From: Kaistia geumhonensis
Lineage (GTDB): Bacteria > Pseudomonadota > Alphaproteobacteria > Rhizobiales > Kaistiaceae
Reading direction: 5' to 3'
DNA length: 64,000 nucleotides
Assembly: GCF_030815145.1 (NCBI RefSeq)
Contig: NZ_JAUSWJ010000001.1
Span: forward strand, 1,240,001 to 1,304,000
This document shows, in pieces, positions 44,170 to 52,419 of the stretch. Each line of letters starts with the position of its first letter. Positions within the stretch are counted from its first letter, which is position 1. Made by a program: the position numbers and the translations under genes. Below the pieces are notes generated by a model. It worked only from the letters and a program-made list of their open reading frames with translations, had not been told where the DNA came from and did not search any database.

Positions 44170-45659
44170 GGCCGCGCCCCGAGAAGCGCCCGCGCGGCAC
44201 TGCTCGCCATCTCCGCCGGCCAGGACGCCGCGATGCCGAGCAGGACCGTCAGGACGGCCAGAGTCACAAGCGGAACGAGCAGCGCGGGAGAGGCCTCGGT
44301 GGCGGCAGCGGCAACCCGACCAGGCGGGCGAAACCAGACGACCTCCATGATCCGCCCGACATAGAGCACCGCCAGGAAAGAACTCGCGACGATCATGAGG
44401 CCGAGCCAGCCCTTGCCGGCCTCGAAGGCGCCGGCGACCAGATACCATTTGGAGACGAAGCCGCTCGTGCCAGGGACGCCGATCAGCGCCAGTCCGGCAA
44501 TCGTCAGCACAGCGCCGGTGACCGGCATGCTGCGGCCGATTCCGGCGAGGTCCTCGAGCCGCTCGCTGCCGCAGCGATAGAGGATGGCGCCGATCGCCAT
44601 GAAGGCTGCCCCCTTCATCACGGCGTGGTTGGCGATATGCAGGAACGCGCCGGTGAGCGCATCGGAATTGGCGATGGCGATGCCGAGCGTGATGTAGCCG
44701 ATCTGCCCGATCGACGAGAAAGCGAGAAGACGCTTCACGTCGTTCTGGAAGATCGCAGCCGCCGAAGCGAGGAACATCGCCGCGAGAGACAGGAGAACCA
44801 GCAGCGAGGCGCCCGAGATATCGCCGAACTCGCGATGCAGGCCGAAAATGCCGAAGATGTAGCGGGCCAGCAGGTAGACCGCGACCTTGGTCGCCGTGGA
44901 CGCGAGCAGGACCGTCGCGGCCGAGGGGGCATAGCCATAGGCGTTGGGGAGCCAGGCATGCAGCGGGAAGAGCGCCAGCTTGAGGGCGATGCCGACGAGG
45001 ATGAAGGCCTCCGCGGCGAGAAGCGCGCGCGGCGAGGCGACGTCCGGCAGGCGCTCGGCGATCAGCGCGAGGTTGAGCGTGCCCGTCGCGAGATAGAGAA
45101 GCCCGACGCCGATGACATAGAAGGTCGCGCCGATGGTTCCGACGATGAGATACTGGTAGGCGGCGACGAGCGCGCGGCGATCGCGGCCGAGCGCGATCAG
45201 CGTGTAGGTGGCGAGCGACGAAATCTCGAGGAAAACGAAGGCGTTGAAGGCGTCGCCGGTGACCGCCATGCCGAGCAGGCCGGACGTGGCGACGAGCATC
45301 ATCGTGTAGAACCAGGGCTGGCGCCCTTCGTCGATCTCGGACGCCACGCTGAGGCGGGCGAAGGCGATCGTCGCCAGTGCCATGAAGGTGACGACGACGA
45401 GAATGAGGACGTTGACGGCATCGACCCGGTACTCGATGCCGAGCTCGGGCGGAAAGCCGCCGAGCGCATAGGAGATCACGCCGTTGGCGGCGACCTCGCG
45501 CGAGAGGGCGAGAGCGCAGGCAAGGCTCGCGGCGGTGGCGGCCATCGCGATCGGCCAGGACGCGGCCGGATGACGGATGATCGCGACCAGGAGCCCGCCA
45601 AGCAGCGGCATCAGGACGACAAGCACAGGCAGGTGATGCTGTAGCGCGGCGAGGCTCAT
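44166..45659 (-). CDS. mrpD: Monovalent cation/proton antiporter subunit D
   Basis: A 497-residue polytopic protein. Motifs include NAFVFLEISSLATYTLIALG (TM5 Glu), KLALFPLHAWLPNAYGYAPS, then AATVLLASTATKVAVYLLAR (Lys), QNDVKRLLAFSSIGQIGYIT and HIANHAVMKGAAFMAIGAIL. This is the standard MrpD pattern and the gene lies directly after mrpC with an ATGA overlap. MrpD is one of the proton/cation channels of the complex in the inner membrane. Confidence 0.94.
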   Translation of the reverse strand: MSLAALQHHLPVLVVLMPLLGGLLVAIIRHPAASWPIAMAATAASLACALALSREVAANGVISYALGGFPPELGIEYRVDAVNVLILVVVTFMALATIAFARLSVASEIDEGRQPWFYTMMLVATSGLLGMAVTGDAFNAFVFLEISSLATYTLIALGRDRRALVAAYQYLIVGTIGATFYVIGVGLLYLATGTLNLALIAERLPDVASPRALLAAEAFILVGIALKLALFPLHAWLPNAYGYAPSAATVLLASTATKVAVYLLARYIFGIFGLHREFGDISGASLLVLLSLAAMFLASAAAIFQNDVKRLLAFSSIGQIGYITLGIAIANSDALTGAFLHIANHAVMKGAAFMAIGAILYRCGSERLEDLAGIGRSMPVTGAVLTIAGLALIGVPGTSGFVSKWYLVAGAFEAGKGWLGLMIVASSFLAVLYVGRIMEVVWFRPPGRVAAAATEASPALLVPLVTLAVLTVLLGIAASWPAEMASSAARALLGARP

Positions 45660-46045
45660 GCACCGCGCTCCTTGCCTTCGGCTCTCGCGGCGTCGCGTGC
45701 CAGGATCTCGCTCTCCTCGATCGTGCCATAGGCGCCCTTGATGCGGATCGCGAGGGCGAGACCGAGCGCCAGCGTGCCGATGCCGACGACGATGGCGGTG
45801 AGGATCAGCACATGCGGCAGAGGGTTGGAATAGACCCCGAAGCGGTCGTCGAGGATCGGCGCGGTGCCGCCGAAGATCTTGGCCGGCAACAGGTAGAGCA
45901 GGTAGACCGAGGACTGGAACAGCGACAGACCGACGAGCTTCTTGATGAGGTTGCCGCGCGCGATGACCGTGTAGAGTCCCGCGACCATCACGATGACGAT
46001 CACATAGCGCGTGGCTTCGGAGGCGAGCGTCTCGACGAAGGTCAT
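45656..46045 (-). CDS. mrpC: Cation/proton antiporter subunit C
   Basis: A 129-residue protein, NuoK-like, with three TM helices: TRYVIVIVMVAGLYTVIARG, LIKKLVGLSLFQSSVYLLYL and PLPHVLILTAIVVGIGTLAL. The NLIKKLVGLSLFQ and DPLPHALxLTAIVI-like segments identify MrpC. A short charged C-terminal tail follows. It overlaps both neighbours by four bases. Confidence 0.93.
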   Translation of the reverse strand: MTFVETLASEATRYVIVIVMVAGLYTVIARGNLIKKLVGLSLFQSSVYLLYLLPAKIFGGTAPILDDRFGVYSNPLPHVLILTAIVVGIGTLALGLALAIRIKGAYGTIEESEILARDAARAEGKERGA

Positions 46046-46461
46046 GTCGGCCGCCGTCCTGCGAAGGCGTAGAAGATCGCGATCATGCTCGAGAAGACGG
46101 TCACGAACACGCCGGCCTCGACCAGGAACACGCCCCATTCCTGTCCATGGACGGCGTCGTGGGCGAGATGATCGTAGTCGAGGAAATTGTCGCCGAGCAG
46201 CAGCGAGACGATGCCGACCGCGGCGTAGATCAGGACGCCGGCCGGAACCAGTCGCTCGACGAGCCCGCCCGGCACGATGCGCTCGGCAGCGGCCTGGCCA
46301 TTGATCAGCGCGTAGAGGATCACGGCCGCAGCCGCGATCACGCCTGCCTGAAAGCCGCCGCCGGGGCCGTAGTCGCCATGGAACTGCACATACAGCGCGA
46401 AGAGCAGGAGCGGCGCCAGGATGAACTTGGCGGCGACGCGCAGAATGATGTCGAACCGCAT
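46042..46461 (-). CDS. mrpB: Cation/proton antiporter subunit B
   Basis: A 139-residue protein with four TM helices. The sequence VAAKFILAPLLLFALYVQFH, then GDYGPGGGFQAGVIAAAAVI is the MrpB/MnhB signature (the GGGFQAG motif). It starts 2 bp after the DUF4040 gene and overlaps mrpC. No anomaly seen. Confidence 0.93.
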   Translation of the reverse strand: MRFDIILRVAAKFILAPLLLFALYVQFHGDYGPGGGFQAGVIAAAAVILYALINGQAAAERIVPGGLVERLVPAGVLIYAAVGIVSLLLGDNFLDYDHLAHDAVHGQEWGVFLVEAGVFVTVFSSMIAIFYAFAGRRPT

Positions 46462-46463
46462 GC

Positions 46464-47009
46464 TCAGGACCTCTCGCCGCGCCGGCGCAGCAGCACCATC
46501 ACGCCGATCGCCGCCGTGAAGACGACCGCGGTCTCACCCAGCGTGTCGAACCCGCGATAGCTGGCGAGGACTGCGGTCACGACGTTCGGAATGCCGGTGT
46601 CGGGCAGCGACCGCTCGAGATAATCGGCACCCTGCGCATGGATCGGCTGATCGGCCGAGCCGAAGGCCGGAAGATCGCTCATGCCCCAGACCAGCACGAC
46701 GGCGGTAATGCCGGAGACGAGGATCGGGACGATGCGGCGCTGGCGGTCGGCCTCGCCATGGCCTGTCAGGTAGAGCGCGCCGAGGAACAGGACAGTCGAG
46801 ATGCCGGCACCGACCGACGCCTCCGTCATCGCCACGTCGACTGCGTCGAGGACGACGAACAGCGTCGCCATGATGAAGCTGTACGCGCCGAGCAGGATCA
46901 CGAGGGCGAGCAGACCGCGCACGCGGAGGATCGCCACCGCGAGCACCGCGACGAACCCCATGAGGACCAGCGACAGCAGCGCCTCGGCGACCAGCGGCGC
47001 GTTGGTCAT
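46464..47009 (-). CDS. MrpA C-terminal-like subunit (DUF4040 plus MbhE-like)
   Basis: A 181-residue membrane protein; ATG 47009. The first part, ILRVRGLLALVILLGAYSFI with ATLFVVLDAVDVAMTEASVG, is the DUF4040 domain found at the C-terminus of canonical MrpA and in stand-alone MbhD. The second part, PNVVTAVLASYRGFDTLGET with AVVFTAAIGVMVLLRR, corresponds to MbhE. So the region equivalent to the MrpA tail is a separate gene here and no canonical large MrpA exists in the operon. Confidence 0.88.
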   Translation of the reverse strand: MTNAPLVAEALLSLVLMGFVAVLAVAILRVRGLLALVILLGAYSFIMATLFVVLDAVDVAMTEASVGAGISTVLFLGALYLTGHGEADRQRRIVPILVSGITAVVLVWGMSDLPAFGSADQPIHAQGADYLERSLPDTGIPNVVTAVLASYRGFDTLGETAVVFTAAIGVMVLLRRRGERS

Positions 47010-47395
47010 CGCCGTCCCTTTCGCGGTTTGGCGGGCCGGGCGTTTCGCGCAGCCGACATGGAGGGCTTCGCCCCCGTTTCGTGCAGAGGCTTGATGCCGG
47101 CAGCGAGCGCGGCGGCGGCGAGGGCGTGCGTCGCCGCAGGGCCCATGAAGAGCAGGAACAGCACCAGGCAGACAAGCTTGGCCGCGGCGAAGCTCGGTCC
47201 AGCCAGCAGCGCCAGGCCGAGCAGCACCAGCGCCATGCCGGTCGTGTCGGCGAGCGACGCCGCGTGGATGCGCGTGAAGAGATCCGGCATGCGCAGGAAG
47301 CCGAAGGCTCCGATCAGGAAGAAGCCGGCCCCTGCGAGAACGAGAAGGCCACCCACGATCTGGACGGCGAGCCCGCCCCACTCGATGGCGATCAT
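47006..47395 (-). CDS. mrpG: Cation/proton antiporter subunit G
   Basis: A 129-residue protein; ATG 47395. Three TM helices and the MrpG signature FFLIGAFGFLRMPDLFTRIH, then AASLADTTGMALVLLGLALL. The C-terminal tail is long and basic (SAARNARPAKPRKGRR). Overlaps of four bases on both sides point to coupled translation. Confidence 0.93.
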   Translation of the reverse strand: MIAIEWGGLAVQIVGGLLVLAGAGFFLIGAFGFLRMPDLFTRIHAASLADTTGMALVLLGLALLAGPSFAAAKLVCLVLFLLFMGPAATHALAAAALAAGIKPLHETGAKPSMSAARNARPAKPRKGRR

Positions 47396-47676
47396 GACGC
47401 ATTCTCGTCGGTTGTGGCCCCGAGCGCACCAGAGCGGAAGAACTTCAGCACGGCGAAGGTGCCCACATAATTGAGCAGGGCATAAGTCAGCCCGAGATCG
47501 ATGAAATCCGGCCGTCCGCCGACGAAGCCATAGAGTGCGACGATGAGGATCGCCGCATTGCCGATCGTGTTCACCGCCAACAGGCGGTCGAAGATCGTCG
47601 GGCCGGTCAGCGCGCGGGTGATGAGCATCACGATCGCGACGAGGACGGCGACGAGCGCGGCGAAGATGGCGATCAT
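47392..47676 (-). CDS. mrpF: Cation/proton antiporter subunit F
   Basis: A 94-residue protein with three TM helices and the MrpF signature ITRALTGPTIFDRLLAVNTI, then GNAAILIVALYGFVGGRPDF and LDLGLTYALLNYVGTFA-like sequence. It sits between mrpE and mrpG, sharing one base with mrpE. Confidence 0.93.
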   Translation of the reverse strand: MIAIFAALVAVLVAIVMLITRALTGPTIFDRLLAVNTIGNAAILIVALYGFVGGRPDFIDLGLTYALLNYVGTFAVLKFFRSGALGATTDENAS

Positions 47677-48161
47677 CAGCGCCCCTCCCCTTCGAAGCGC
47701 GCGACACGTCGCTCCATGCCGCCGTCCTTGAGATCCTGCGCCGCCTCCCTGCTCAGGGCATGGACGCGGAAGAGCCGCCGCTCGCGATCGATGCCGACGG
47801 TGACGGTCCCGGGCGTCAGGGTGATCGAGTTGGCATAGGTCACCGCGCCGACGACCGATTTCCGCCCGGTCGGAAGCTCGAAGAACTCCGGCGCCACGGG
47901 ACGGCGGACATCGAGGATCACCCGTGCGACGCCGATGGAGGATTTGATGATCTCAACCGCGAGCCAGGGCCAGTAGCCGAGCCCGGCCACGATCCGTTCG
48001 ACCGGATGGCCCTCTTCGTCGGCAAAGCCGGTGACGCGGCCAATCCAGGCGATGCCGATCGACACCAGCAGCCCGGCGCCGATCAGCCAGAGCGTGTAAT
48101 GCCCCGACATCAGGAGCCAGAATGCGAACAGGAAGAGGGCGAGACTGGCGGCTCTGATCAT
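47676..48161 (-). CDS. mrpE: Cation/proton antiporter subunit E
   Basis: A 161-residue protein; ATG 48161 with AAGGAG 6 bases upstream. Two TM helices (LALFLFAFWLLMSGHYTLWL and IGAGLLVSIGIAWIGRV), then the MrpE domain: YWPWLAVEIIKSSIGVARVI, YANSITLTPGTVTVGIDRER and FRVHALSREAAQDLKDGGME. It is the first gene of the operon; the phased repeat array is directly upstream. Confidence 0.93.
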   Translation of the reverse strand: MIRAASLALFLFAFWLLMSGHYTLWLIGAGLLVSIGIAWIGRVTGFADEEGHPVERIVAGLGYWPWLAVEIIKSSIGVARVILDVRRPVAPEFFELPTGRKSVVGAVTYANSITLTPGTVTVGIDRERRLFRVHALSREAAQDLKDGGMERRVARFEGEGR

Positions 48162-48484
48162 CGGCTCCTTTCCCGATCGACTGGATGGCACCTGAGTTCG
48201 ACTGGATGTCGGCTGGATTGGACTGGACGGTGTGGTTCGATTCGCGACAAAGAAAGAAAAACACGACCGTTCGGCGATCCCAAGGCGAATCGGTCCATGC
48301 CTTGCCGATTGCCGATCAAACGGGAGACGCGGAGCCGCGCCCCCTCCCGGGAAACCCCTCGGAGGCGCGGCTCGGGACGGCTGCGATGCGCCCCTGATGC
48401 TCGCTTGGCGGAAGCGGCCGCCGCCTCTATCTAGGGGCGTCCGGCGGAGCCCGCGTTCCGCTGCGCCATCGCTTCCGGAGATCC
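48162..48484. other. Divergent intergenic region, mrp operon and ptrB
   Basis: Promoters for both directions must lie here. It contains the 21-bp tandem array (48178-48240) and a short AT-rich stretch, GACAAAGAAAGAAAAACACG, around 48246-48265. No gene is supported. Confidence 0.5.
48178..48240 (-). repeat. Three 21-bp tandem units with half-period similarity
   Basis: Unit starts CGACTGGATG at 48178 and 48199, GGACTGGACG at 48220. Within units, CTGGAT-like words recur at 48181, 48192 (CTGAGT), 48202, 48213 and 48223, i.e. every 10-11 bp. The array lies 17-80 bases upstream of the mrpE start codon. Confidence 0.65.
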
Positions 48485-50563
48485 ATGACCGTGCGCCCGC
48501 CCATCGCCGCCCGCCACCCCGTCCGCCACACCGTCCACGGCATCGAGCGGGTCGACGACTATGCCTGGCTCAGAGCCGACAACTGGCAGGAGGTGATGCG
48601 CGATCCCGCGACGCTGGCGGCCGACATCCGCGGCTATCTCGAGGCGGAGAACGCCTACACCAAGGTCGAAATGGCCGATACCGAGGCGTTGCAGGCGCTG
48701 CTCTTCAAGGAGATGCGCGGCCGCATCAAGGAGGACGACTCGTCCGTTCCCGCGCCTGACGGACCATTCGCCTATGCCACCCGCTTCCTCGAAGGTGCCG
48801 AGCAGCCGCGCATCGTCCGCACCCCGCGCGCCGGTGGCGCGGAAGAGGTGCTGATCGATGTCGATGCGCTCGCCAAGGGTCATGCCTACTATGACCTGGG
48901 CGGCGCCGACCACAGCCCCGATCACGCCCTGATGGCGTGGAGCTACGACGACAAGGGTTCTGAATCCTACACGCTGCGTGTTCGCGATCTTTCGACGGGC
49001 GCGGATCTCGACGACCGGATCGAGACGACGACGGGCGGCGCCGTCTGGTCGGCCGACAGCCGGACGCTGTTCTACACGGTGCTCGACGACAATCACCGTC
49101 CCTGCCGCATCTACCGCCACCGCGTGGGTGCGCCGACGTCAGAGGACGTTCTCGTCTTCGAGGAGACCAATCCCGGCTACTTCCTCGGGATTGGCCAGAC
49201 GCAGTCGGCGCGCTATCTCGTCGTCGATTCGCACGACCACGAGACCTCGGAGCTGCATGTCATCGACGCCGAGGCGCCAGACGCCGCGCCGCGGCTGATC
49301 GCCCCGCGGCGCCCGGCCGAGGAATATGACCTCGAGCACAATGGTGACCTCTTCTACATCCTCACCAATGCGGATGGGGCGGAGGACTTCAAGATCGTCA
49401 CCGCCCCCGTCGCCGCACCCGGCCGCGAGAACTGGACCGACCTGGTGCCGCACCGGTCGGGGCGCCTCATCCTCGGCGTGACGCTGTTCAAGGATTTCAT
49501 GGTTCGCCTGGAGCGCGAGGGCGGGCTGCCGCGGATCGTCATCCGCGCCCTGGCGACCGGCGAGGAACACGCGATCGCCTTCGACGAGGAAGCCTATTCG
49601 CTCGGCCTGTCGGAAGGCTACGAGTTCGACACGACGGTCCTGCGCTTCACCTATTCCTCGATGACGACGCCATCGCGGGTCTATGACTACGACATGGCCG
49701 CCCGCACGCGCGTCCTGCGGAAGGAGCAGGAGGTTCCCTCCGGCCATGACGCGTCGCTCTATGTGACGCGCCGCATCTTCGCCCCGGCGCATGACGGGGA
49801 GACGGTGCCCGTCTCGCTGCTCTATCGCAAGGATACGCCGCTCGACGGCAGCGCCCCGCTGCTGCTCTACGGGTATGGCTCCTACGGCATCACCATCCCC
49901 GCCTCGTTCTCGACGACGCGGCTGTCGCTCGTCGATCGCGGCATCGTCTATGCCATCGCCCATATCCGCGGCGGCAAGGACAAGGGCTTCCGCTGGTATG
50001 CCGAAGGCCGGCGCGAGAAGAAGGAGAACAGCTTCCTCGACTTCATCTCCGCCGGCGAATTCCTCGCGAAGGAGGGCTTCACGTCGCGCGGGCGGATCGT
50101 CGGCTGGGGTGGTTCGGCCGGCGGCATGCTGATGGGCGCGGTGGCCAACATGGCGCCCGACCTCTTCGGAGGCATCGTGGCGGAGGTCCCGTTCGTCGAT
50201 GTGCTCAACACGATGCTCGACGACACGCTGCCGTTGACGCCGCCCGAGTGGCCCGAATGGGGCAATCCCATCGAAAGCGAGGAAGCCTACCGGACGATCG
50301 CGGGCTATTCGCCTTATGACAATGTGGCAGCCAGGGCCTATCCGCCGATCCTCGCGGTGGGCGGCCTGACCGATCCGCGCGTGACATATTGGGAGCCCGC
50401 AAAGTGGGTTGCGAAGCTCAGGGCCGCGAAGACGAGCGACTCGCTCCTGCTGCTGAAGACCAACATGGATGCCGGCCATGGCGGCGCCTCGGGGCGTTTC
50501 GACAGTCTCAAGGAGTCGGCCTTCGCGACCGCCTTCGTCCTCAAGGTAACCGGCCGCGCTTGA
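48485..50563 (+). CDS. ptrB: Oligopeptidase B (S9A serine peptidase)
   Basis: A 692-residue cytosolic peptidase. The N-terminal beta-propeller has the family start RVDDYAWLRADNWQEVMRDP and DYVYxxR-like strands. The C-terminal alpha/beta hydrolase domain has PLLLYGYGSYGITIPASFST, AHIRGGKDKGFRWYAEGR, GWGGSAGGMLMGAVANMAPD (nucleophile Ser), GLTDPRVTYWEPAKWVAKLR (Asp) and NMDAGHGGASGRFDSLKESA (His). Oligopeptidase B cuts short peptides after basic residues. Start ATG 48485. Length is typical. Confidence 0.95.
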   Translation: MTVRPPIAARHPVRHTVHGIERVDDYAWLRADNWQEVMRDPATLAADIRGYLEAENAYTKVEMADTEALQALLFKEMRGRIKEDDSSVPAPDGPFAYATRFLEGAEQPRIVRTPRAGGAEEVLIDVDALAKGHAYYDLGGADHSPDHALMAWSYDDKGSESYTLRVRDLSTGADLDDRIETTTGGAVWSADSRTLFYTVLDDNHRPCRIYRHRVGAPTSEDVLVFEETNPGYFLGIGQTQSARYLVVDSHDHETSELHVIDAEAPDAAPRLIAPRRPAEEYDLEHNGDLFYILTNADGAEDFKIVTAPVAAPGRENWTDLVPHRSGRLILGVTLFKDFMVRLEREGGLPRIVIRALATGEEHAIAFDEEAYSLGLSEGYEFDTTVLRFTYSSMTTPSRVYDYDMAARTRVLRKEQEVPSGHDASLYVTRRIFAPAHDGETVPVSLLYRKDTPLDGSAPLLLYGYGSYGITIPASFSTTRLSLVDRGIVYAIAHIRGGKDKGFRWYAEGRREKKENSFLDFISAGEFLAKEGFTSRGRIVGWGGSAGGMLMGAVANMAPDLFGGIVAEVPFVDVLNTMLDDTLPLTPPEWPEWGNPIESEEAYRTIAGYSPYDNVAARAYPPILAVGGLTDPRVTYWEPAKWVAKLRAAKTSDSLLLLKTNMDAGHGGASGRFDSLKESAFATAFVLKVTGRA

Positions 50564-50653
50564 CGGCCGGCAGTTGAGCGACACCTTCAATGGGGAGCCC
50601 GCGGATGCGCGGGCGCCATGTGCGGACGCCATGAAGGCAAGGGAGGTTCGCCA

Positions 50654-51013
50654 ATGCGCATGCCAGGGATGAGCAATGTGGCGGGAGCCGCGCTCCTCGC
50701 CTTCGCCGTCGCCTCCTGCACGGCGACGACGCCGGGCGGCGGCCAGCGCTTCTACGGCCTCCAGGGTTTCGGCGACAATGTCTCGGCGGGTGACTGCCGG
50801 GCATTGGCCGCGGAGGTCGGGCCGCAGAATGTCTGGTTCTCGCGCTTCTCGGGTTCGAAGCCCAACCCATGGGACACCGGCCTCTGGCCGGCCTGGGGCA
50901 ATGGCTGCTTCAAGAAGCAGGCCGAGTGCAAGCGCTGGCTCTACGACGTCCAGTCCGGCTGGCCGCAGCTCATGGACTTCACCTTCTGCCAGCGCGGACT
51001 GCAGAAGGCCTGA
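50654..51013 (+). CDS. Small lipoprotein-like hypothetical protein
   Basis: A 119-residue protein; ATG 50654 with GGGAGG 7 bases upstream. The N-terminus (AGAALLAFAVASCTATTPGG) is a lipoprotein-type signal with Cys as the probable lipidation site. The mature part is rich in Gly/Trp and has cysteines in GDCRALAAEVG, NGCFKKQAECKRWLYDV and DFTFCQRG, and PNPWDTGLWPAWGNG. I do not recognise a family. The six bases after the stop lead into the sodB terminator on the other strand. Confidence 0.75.
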   Translation: MRMPGMSNVAGAALLAFAVASCTATTPGGGQRFYGLQGFGDNVSAGDCRALAAEVGPQNVWFSRFSGSKPNPWDTGLWPAWGNGCFKKQAECKRWLYDVQSGWPQLMDFTFCQRGLQKA

Positions 51014-51022
51014 GCGCTCCAT

Positions 51023-51051
51023 GAAAAAAGCCCCGGCACACGGCCGGGGCT
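51023..51051 (-). terminator. Rho-independent terminator of sodB
   Basis: On the minus strand AGCCCCGGC, loop CGTGT, GCCGGGGCT and TTTTT. The 9-bp stem is perfect. The same loop and stem core occur in the mucR terminator. Confidence 0.92.
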
Positions 51052-51077
51052 CTGATCGTCGGTCGGGCGAGAGGGAC

Positions 51078-51674
51078 TTACGCCTTCTCGTAGAGTTCCA
51101 GCACGTAGTCCCAGTTGATCAGGCTGTCGACGAACGCCTCGAGATATTTCGGGCGGGCGTTGCGATAGTCGATGTAATAGCTGTGCTCCCAGACGTCGAC
51201 GCCGAGGATCGGGGTCGCGCCGTGCACCAGCGGGTTCTCGCCGTTCGGGGTCTTGGAGATGGCGAGCTTGCCGTCCTTGACCGACAGCCAGGCCCAGCCC
51301 GAACCGAACTGCGTCGTGCCGGCGGCGATGAAATCGGTGCGGAACTTGTCGTAGCCGCCGAGATCGCTGTCGATCGCAGCCTGGAGCTTGCCAGGAAGCT
51401 TGTTGCCGCCACCTTCCTTCTTCATCCACTTCCAGAAATGGATGTGGTTGTAGTGCTGGCCGGCATTGTTGAAGAGGCCGGCATTCTTGCCGTAGCTCTC
51501 CTTGACGATCTCTTCGAGGCTCTTGTCCTCGAGGCCCGAGCCCTTCAGCAGGTTGTTGCCGTTGGTGACATAGGCCTGATGATGCTTGTCGTGATGGTAC
51601 TCGAGCGTCTCCTTCGACATGAAGGGCGCGAGCGCCTCGTAGTCATAGGGGAGCGGGGGAAGTTCGAAAGCCAT
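51078..51674 (-). CDS. sodB: Iron superoxide dismutase
   Basis: A 198-residue Fe/Mn SOD; ATG 51674 with AGGAG 8 bases upstream. N-terminus MAFELPPLPYDYEALAPFMS, metal ligands in EYHHDKHHQAYV and YNHIHFWKWM, and the C-terminal ligand block ILGVDVWEHSYYIDYRNARP. The GAGTTQFGSGWAWL-like segment (here AAGTTQFGSGWAWLSV, with Gln before FGSGW region as in Fe-type enzymes) supports iron. No signal peptide, so it is cytosolic. It removes superoxide. Confidence 0.95.
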   Translation of the reverse strand: MAFELPPLPYDYEALAPFMSKETLEYHHDKHHQAYVTNGNNLLKGSGLEDKSLEEIVKESYGKNAGLFNNAGQHYNHIHFWKWMKKEGGGNKLPGKLQAAIDSDLGGYDKFRTDFIAAGTTQFGSGWAWLSVKDGKLAISKTPNGENPLVHGATPILGVDVWEHSYYIDYRNARPKYLEAFVDSLINWDYVLELYEKA

Positions 51675-51966
51675 CGGAGCAACTCCTGTCGGATGGTTGG
51701 AAGGACCGGGCATGCGCATCGGAAACGGCGGTTCCCGGTGCTGGTTCCGGGTGGCACCATAGGCATCGGGCGGGCTGGCGGCAATCGCCGAATTGGCGAC
51801 TTCCACCCCCCGCGCGCCGATTGCGGATCGGCTCCCCGACGCGCCAATGCATGCTCTTCGCGCCGCTCACGGCGGATCATATTTGCGTTATGAACCTGCG
51901 GATGCTTGTGGCAAGGGACGGCATCAGGTCACTCTCTTGAACAGTTCCGAACAAAGGGGTGACGGA

Positions 51967-52407
51967 ATGCGGAAACTGGTTGCGGCGGCCTGTGCGGCCC
52001 TCGTCATTGCGTCGGCGGGCTTCGCCATGGCGGCCTCCGATCTCGGCAAGCAGCGCGAGGCCGACATGAAGGCCATCGGCGGGGCGCTCAAGACCGCCTC
52101 GGGTTTTGCCACGGGCAAGGAAGCCTTCGACGCTGCCGCCGCCAAGTCGGCGATGGAAACGATCGCGGCCAAGGCGACCGAGTTCCCGACGCTGTTCCCG
52201 GAGGGTTCCGAGAAGGCCGACGGCGGTGCCTCGCCGAAGATCTGGGAGAACAAGGCCGACTTCGAGGCGCATGCCGCCAAGCTCGCCACCGACGCGAAGG
52301 CAGCCGCCACGGCCGCCGACAGCGGCGCCGAGGCCTTCAAGGCCGCCTTCGGCACCGTGGCCGCCAACTGCAAGAGCTGCCACCAGCTCTATCGCCTGTC
52401 CGACTGA
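51967..52407 (+). CDS. Cytochrome c' / c556-type protein
   Basis: A 146-residue periplasmic protein with a signal peptide (MRKLVAAACAALVIASAGFA, cut after MAA). Four-helix bundle (Cytochrom_C_2) features: SDLGKQREADMKAIGGALKT at the N-terminus, FPEGSEKADGGASPKIWENK in the middle and the C-terminal heme site NCKSCHQLYR (CxxCH). Such proteins carry one high- or low-spin heme and serve as electron carriers or bind NO. The ribosome site is AGGGG 8 bases upstream. It is followed after 12 bp by a diheme cytochrome, so the two are probably co-expressed. Confidence 0.92.
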   Translation: MRKLVAAACAALVIASAGFAMAASDLGKQREADMKAIGGALKTASGFATGKEAFDAAAAKSAMETIAAKATEFPTLFPEGSEKADGGASPKIWENKADFEAHAAKLATDAKAAATAADSGAEAFKAAFGTVAANCKSCHQLYRLSD

Positions 52408-52419
52408 GCGTAGCCGCCG

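Noticed and set aside
44170-45729. Upstream extension of the second antiporter subunit to ~1006 residues
   Set aside because: The added part is an Arg-rich shadow of mrpD; ATG 44169 with ATGA overlap is the natural start.
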